34,186 bases of DNA from Caldilinea sp. CFX5 (GTDB taxonomy: Bacteria > Chloroflexota > Anaerolineae > Caldilineales > Caldilineaceae). The translations under genes and the position numbers were made by a program. The notes under the pieces are model-generated. The model saw only the letters and a list, made by a program, of their open reading frames with translations, did not search any database and had not been told where the DNA came from. Of the stretch, positions 30,686-34,186 are shown piece after piece (the stretch's first letter is position 1; each line of letters opens with the position of its first letter). Location: positions 1-34,186 of the forward strand of contig QWII01000106.1 of NCBI GenBank assembly GCA_021405325.1, given 5' to 3'.

Positions 30686-31945
30686 ATGAAGCTGATTGTC
30701 ACCGATATTGAACGCATCACCGTGCGCGCCCCGATGACGCCGCGCTGTGAGGAATGGAATGCCCGTGAGGTCTGGCAGTGGTGCATCTGTGAGATCGTCC
30801 GCGTGACGACTGATGCGGGGCTGGTCGGCTATGGTGAGACGTTGCCCCATTACACCTGGGGGCGGGTTTCGGATGAGGCGGTGGCGCGGGTCAAAGGCAA
30901 AAACGCCGCCGACTTTCTGGGCGATGATTCACTGGGCGCGGGCTTGCAGATGGCGATCTATGATGTCGTGGGCAAGGCGCTGGGGGTGCCGGCCTATCGC
31001 CTCTTCAACCAGCCCAAGGTGCGCGAAGCCGTGCCGATTGCCTGGTGGAATATCGACTTTCCGCCCGAAGCGCTGGCCGAAGAAGCCAAAGATGCGCTGG
31101 CCAAAGGCTACACTGCGCTCAAAACCAAGGCGCGCCCCTGGTGGGATGTCTATGAGCAGGTGGACCAGATGAGCAATGTCACCCCGCCCCACTTCAAGAT
31201 CGACATGGACTGGAACCAGATGTTGATCAACGCCAGCAACGCCGCCCCCGTCCTCAGCGAGTTGGACAAGCAGGAGCGGGTCGCTCTCTATGAGTCGCCC
31301 ATTTTCCAGCGCGATGCTGAGGGACAGCGCCAGTTGCGCCAGAAGATCAAGAAAGCTATCGCCCTCCACTTTGGCGATCCCCCTTTCCCGACCGCAGTGC
31401 GCGACGAAGTGTGCGATGGCTTTGTCATCGGCGGCGGCGTGGCGCGCGTCCTCCGTGACGGGACGCTGGCGGCGCAGTTTGACAAACCCTTCTTCCTACA
31501 AATTGTCGGCGCGGGCCTTACCACCGCGCTCTCGATCCAACTGGGCGCGGTCTTGCCGATGGCGCAGTGGCCGGCGGTCAACTGTCTGAATAACTACGCC
31601 GATGATCTGATTGTCCATCCCATCCAGGTTTCAGAGGGCTACGCTCATGTGCCGGAAGCGCCGGGGCTGGGTGTTGAGGTGGACGAGGCGGCCTTGATGA
31701 AATACAAGATGGAACCGCCCTACGAGATCCCACGGGCAAAGCTCCTGCTCTCCATCGCCTGGCCGGGCAACCGCGTGCGTCATTATGCCAACATCCAACA
31801 ATGCTGGACCGATGCTTTTGCCGGCAACATTCCGGTGCAAGATCGCGGGGCGCGGATGCACGTCCGGCGCGACGATGGTTCCCCCGGTTGGGCCGAGATG
31901 GTGGCGCGGGCGGCGGCAGCGCCGTTCTGGAGCAGTTCGTTATAA
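30686..31945 (+). CDS. Enolase superfamily enzyme (mandelate racemase/muconate lactonizing type)
   Basis: This 419-residue protein has the capping domain (VTDIERITVRAPMTPRCEEW, VGYGETLPHYTWGR) and a barrel with a K-x-K motif (LKTKARPWWD, Lys 146/148). Metal ligands are in FKIDMDWNQM (Asp 173 or 175) and ALYESPIFQRD (Glu 203). The third ligand is less clear: the strand after AVRDEVCDGFVIGGGVAR lacks the usual Asp/Glu-rich end. The family abstracts an alpha proton from carboxylates, commonly as sugar-acid dehydratases. The context with SDRs and an oxygenase fits sugar-acid catabolism. ATG 30686 is preferred because the upstream frame overlaps the SDR gene and a repeat. Confidence 0.8.
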   Translation: MKLIVTDIERITVRAPMTPRCEEWNAREVWQWCICEIVRVTTDAGLVGYGETLPHYTWGRVSDEAVARVKGKNAADFLGDDSLGAGLQMAIYDVVGKALGVPAYRLFNQPKVREAVPIAWWNIDFPPEALAEEAKDALAKGYTALKTKARPWWDVYEQVDQMSNVTPPHFKIDMDWNQMLINASNAAPVLSELDKQERVALYESPIFQRDAEGQRQLRQKIKKAIALHFGDPPFPTAVRDEVCDGFVIGGGVARVLRDGTLAAQFDKPFFLQIVGAGLTTALSIQLGAVLPMAQWPAVNCLNNYADDLIVHPIQVSEGYAHVPEAPGLGVEVDEAALMKYKMEPPYEIPRAKLLLSIAWPGNRVRHYANIQQCWTDAFAGNIPVQDRGARMHVRRDDGSPGWAEMVARAAAAPFWSSSL

Positions 31946-32047
31946 CCAGGTAGGCCAGCATTCCGCGAATGGGTCAGCATCACCCTGAATTAGAGCGATG
32001 GCTTGACCCATTCCGGGAACGTGAGCAGGTTTTCAAGACAAATTGCC

Positions 32048-32076
32048 TTGACTTGGCGCTACCTCTACGTTATCAT
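32048..32076 (+). promoter_or_regulatory. Promoter of the DUF433/DUF5615 pair
   Basis: TTGACT at 32048-32053 and TATCAT at 32071-32076 are separated by 17 bp, about 90 bp before the antitoxin ATG. Upstream, GAATGGGTCA (31967-31976) and TGACCCATTC (32004-32013) form an inverted repeat. Confidence 0.55.
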
Positions 32077-32167
32077 ATCAATTATAAATTAACGCTGGCA
32101 TCCTCTCTTGGTATTGGTGATAGAGCAGATTGCAAACGGAGCGTTGTATCAGTTTCAGGAGTCAAGC

Positions 32168-32416
32168 ATGATGAATCCTACCTATTTCGATGTCATTGTC
32201 CGTGATCCGCAAATCTGTGGGGGTCAACCGGTCGTGCGCGGAACGCGTGTTACGGTACGTACAATTCTGGCTAGTTTGGCAGAAGGCGCGTGGATCGATG
32301 AAATTTTAGCAGATTTCCCAACCGTGACAGAGGCGCAAGTGCGTGCAGTCATCGCTTTCGCCGCTGCTTCGGCTGAAGAAGATTTGCCAATGTTTGCTTT
32401 ACCGACGCCAGCATGA
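32168..32416 (+). CDS. DUF433 family antitoxin
   Basis: This 82-residue protein has the DUF433 pattern: DPQICGGQPVVRGTRVTVRT, ILASLAEGAWIDEILADFPT and VTEAQVRAVIAFAAASAEED. DUF433 is a winged/helix-turn-helix-type DNA-binding antitoxin that usually pairs with a DUF5615 PIN-like toxin, exactly as here. CAGGAG stands 6 bases before ATG 32168. It overlaps the toxin gene by 4 bases (ATGA). It is expected to repress its own promoter and neutralise the toxin. Confidence 0.9.
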   Translation: MMNPTYFDVIVRDPQICGGQPVVRGTRVTVRTILASLAEGAWIDEILADFPTVTEAQVRAVIAFAAASAEEDLPMFALPTPA

Positions 32417-32787
32417 AGATCAAACTTGACGAAAACATGCCGGTCGCACTGGCCGAGCAACTACGCGACTTGGGCCATGATGTGCATACCGTACCGGAAG
32501 AGTCACTAACGGGGCAAAGTGATCCTAATATTTGGCGAGCAGCGCAGGATGAAGAGCGTTTTCTGATTACGCAAGATTTGGATTTCTCCGATACGCGCCG
32601 GTTTGTACCCGGCACACATGCCGGTATTTTGCTAGTACGCTTGCACAATCCTGGGCGGGTTGCATTATTAAACGTTGTTGTTCGCGCGTTTACGGATGAA
32701 AACGTGTCAGCTTGGTCGGGATGTGTTGTTGTCTTGACTGAACGTAAGATCCGCATTAATCGTCCATTGTTGCCCAGCAAACGCTAG
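32413..32787 (+). CDS. DUF5615 PIN-like toxin
   Basis: This 124-residue protein starts MKIKLDENMPVALAEQLRDL, the N-terminal strand with the acidic pair (Asp 6, Glu 7) of the PIN-like Mut7-C/DUF5615 family. GHDVHTVPEESLTGQSDP and FLITQDLDFSDTRRF (Asp 55, Asp 57) complete the probable metal site. It is thus a likely nuclease toxin, paired with the DUF433 antitoxin through a 4-bp overlap. All expected motifs are present. The pair stands between two sugar-metabolism genes on the same strand and probably entered as a unit. Confidence 0.88.
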   Translation: MKIKLDENMPVALAEQLRDLGHDVHTVPEESLTGQSDPNIWRAAQDEERFLITQDLDFSDTRRFVPGTHAGILLVRLHNPGRVALLNVVVRAFTDENVSAWSGCVVVLTERKIRINRPLLPSKR

Positions 32788-32882
32788 TATTCAAGAGAAT
32801 GACTCCCCTTTAACGCTCTGTCATTTTCTTACTCTACCGTCTCTTAATCTCATCATCAACTCATAAGAAAAGGAACAAGCGT

Positions 32883-33773
32883 ATGCGTATTGCCGTAACC
32901 GGGGGCAGTGGTGCGATCGGTGGTTACGTCTGCGATGAACTAGCCCGCGCCGGTCATGATGTCGTTTCGATTGATCGAATGCCGCCACCTAATGGCGTTG
33001 GCTTTATCAAGGCTGACTTGCGCAATCTAGAACAAAGCTGCGCTGTACTGACCGGCTTTGACCAAGTGATCCACCTGGCCGCCATCCCCGATCCCTATAA
33101 TGACCCGCCGGTGGCGGTGATCAGCATCAACACCGCCATCAACTTTACCGTTTTTGAAGCGGTGCGGCTGAATGGCATTCCGCGCATTGTCTATGGCTGT
33201 AGCGATTCCAGCACCGGCTTTGGCATCCACAACAGCCCGCTCAAGCCGCTCTATGTGCCGATTGACGAGGAACACCCGCTTTGGCCGCACGAGAGTTACA
33301 GCCTCTCCAAGCACTTTGGCGAGCGCATGGCGGAAACGTATGCCAAAGCTTATGGGATTGAAGCCATCTCCCTGCGCTACAACTGGGTTTGGGTCAAACG
33401 CTGGCGCGAAAAGGCGGCGCGCACGGTAGCCGATGCCCGCGCTGGTCACTTTGATAAGGAAAGCGCCTGGCTCGGCGGCTACATCTCCGTGCGCGATGTC
33501 GCACGGGCTTGTCTGGCCGCAACGGCCTATCAATTCCCGGCGGCGCAAGCCGAGCGCTACGAGGCATTCTTCTTCACTGCTGCCAACACCAGCTATGGCA
33601 TCCCAACTCTGGACTTATTACAGGCGATCTATGGCGAACTGCCACCCCTCAAAGAAGCCGATCATTACCAGAAGAATCCCTACGCCTCGGTCTTTGATCT
33701 GCGCAAAGCGGAGCGGCTCCTTGGCTGGACGCCCCAAGATAGCTGGCAAAATTTTGAACAACTGGAATTTTAA
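32883..33773 (+). CDS. NAD-dependent epimerase/dehydratase (extended SDR, possibly uronate-dehydrogenase-like)
   Basis: This 296-residue protein has the Rossmann motif VTGGSGAIGGYV (5-16), the acidic partner SIDRM, HLAAIPDP, the active-site Ser/Thr region (CSDSSTG) and Y-x-x-x-K as SYSLSKHFGE. The C-terminal RKAERLLGWTPQDSW is usual in nucleotide-sugar epimerases and in uronate dehydrogenases. The short length and the sugar-acid cluster nearby favour a hexuronate dehydrogenase or similar, which is inference. AAAAGGAAC precedes ATG 32883. A 7-bp GCGCCTG/CAGGCGC hairpin follows the stop (33775-33791), without T-run. Confidence 0.82.
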   Translation: MRIAVTGGSGAIGGYVCDELARAGHDVVSIDRMPPPNGVGFIKADLRNLEQSCAVLTGFDQVIHLAAIPDPYNDPPVAVISINTAINFTVFEAVRLNGIPRIVYGCSDSSTGFGIHNSPLKPLYVPIDEEHPLWPHESYSLSKHFGERMAETYAKAYGIEAISLRYNWVWVKRWREKAARTVADARAGHFDKESAWLGGYISVRDVARACLAATAYQFPAAQAERYEAFFFTAANTSYGIPTLDLLQAIYGELPPLKEADHYQKNPYASVFDLRKAERLLGWTPQDSWQNFEQLEF

Positions 33774-33797
33774 AGCGCCTGAACCAGGCGCAGCGTT

Positions 33798-34070
33798 CTA
33801 TAGGGCCTGATTGTCCATCTGTGGATATTGCATGGGGAAGAGGAACGGCAAGAGTTGTTCGGCATCACCACCAAGCGTAATCCCCGCCATCTCTACCACC
33901 TCATCGGCGGCTTCGGCGCCGAGGATCAGTTGTGCCAGCGCTTGCCCACCGCGGACAAAATGCGGCGTCGTCACAACAGGGGCGACCGTCACTTGGCCGG
34001 CGCTGCTATCGAGCATAACTTCGGTGGTATAGATGGCCTCGCTGTGGTTGGCGCGGTTCGGGGCGATCAC
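33798..34070 (-). CDS. Short or truncated protein resembling a C-terminal domain
   Basis: This minus-strand frame of 90 residues starts at GTG 34070; an in-frame stop lies six codons upstream. The body VTVAPVVTTPHFVRGGQALA, QLILGAEAADEVVEMAGITL and LLPFLFPMQYPQMDNQAL resembles the end of GNAT/SCP2-like (Eis-type) proteins rather than a complete domain. No ribosome binding site is evident. The upstream region (to 34186) has repeated AAGTCCT words and a palindrome, so the N-terminal part may have been lost by rearrangement. Assignment is tentative. Confidence 0.35.
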   Translation of the reverse strand: MIAPNRANHSEAIYTTEVMLDSSAGQVTVAPVVTTPHFVRGGQALAQLILGAEAADEVVEMAGITLGGDAEQLLPFLFPMQYPQMDNQAL

Positions 34071-34134
34071 CGCCAGGACTTCTCGCTAAAGTGCTGATCT
34101 AGGACTTCCGCAAGACGCAACCGGCCAGACCGCC

Positions 34135-34186
34135 GGGAGGTGGGCACATGAACTTTCTCTGGTACAATAGCTTGTGCCCACCTCCC
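34135..34186. repeat. Perfect 14-bp inverted repeat at the right window edge
   Basis: GGGAGGTGGGCACA (34135-34148) pairs with TGTGCCCACCTCCC (34173-34186). The 24-nt loop contains TACAAT (34163-34168), a possible -10 box. The repeat ends at the last base of the window and may continue beyond it. Confidence 0.75.

Noticed and set aside
1..34186. tRNA or rRNA genes
   Set aside because: No T-arm GGTTCRA-type sequence in a cloverleaf context and no rRNA-like segment was found by eye on either strand; tRNAscan-SE would be decisive.

Overview
The window is gene-dense bacterial DNA of moderately high GC. It most resembles a member of the Chloroflexota (Anaerolineae/Caldilineae type). That is an inference from gene content: a MalT-like ATPase fused to a SARP/BTAD DNA-binding end, a DUF5317 membrane protein, an Os1348/NHLP-type small protein, a XisH/XisI pair, a DUF433/DUF5615 pair, an EF-G paralogue and many intergenic palindromic repeats. 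No rRNA, tRNA, prophage or transposase gene was seen.

Left part (1-8.7 kb): a defence/toxin-antitoxin-rich patch with a PIN toxin tail cut by the window edge, xisH-xisI with an apparently leaderless promoter, the remnant of a second xisI, a RelB/YafQ pair, a short coiled-coil gene and a minus-strand ~177-nt RNA gene with a consensus promoter and a strong terminator. Metabolic genes follow: a membrane protein overlapping an aldonolactone-oxidase-like flavoenzyme, an MBL-fold hydrolase and a Gfo/Idh/MocA oxidoreductase. Then come a VapBC-like pair whose toxin has lost its middle, and a type II pantothenate kinase.

Middle (8.9-20.9 kb): a B12-binding radical SAM enzyme with a 29-residue membrane peptide, a methyltransferase, TrmB, and then the most unusual block. 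A 1085-residue STAND/TPR/SARP regulator is followed by four TGAGC direct repeats spaced exactly 11 bp apart (SARP-operator geometry). Next are a 39-residue exported-peptide-like gene, a DUF5317 membrane protein and an Os1348-like small protein, closed by a good terminator. A sensor-less histidine kinase lies beyond it. I propose this block as a peptide-linked regulatory cassette. Two 2-hydroxyacid dehydrogenases and a TfoX-N protein follow.

Right part (21-34.2 kb): a repeat-filled intergenic region, a membrane protein, an M48 protease and an EF-G paralogue. A 44-bp tandem hairpin array then precedes a fusion of a catalytically dead histidine-phosphatase domain to a methyltransferase. A sugar-acid-type catabolic cluster (two SDRs, a PhyH dioxygenase, an enolase-superfamily enzyme and an NAD-dependent epimerase) is interrupted by a DUF433/DUF5615 toxin-antitoxin pair.

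Intergenic spaces hold a recurring class of long palindromes. Four of them have 11-nt loops, and two of those share the same loop sequence. A MITE-like element is present twice in opposite orientation.
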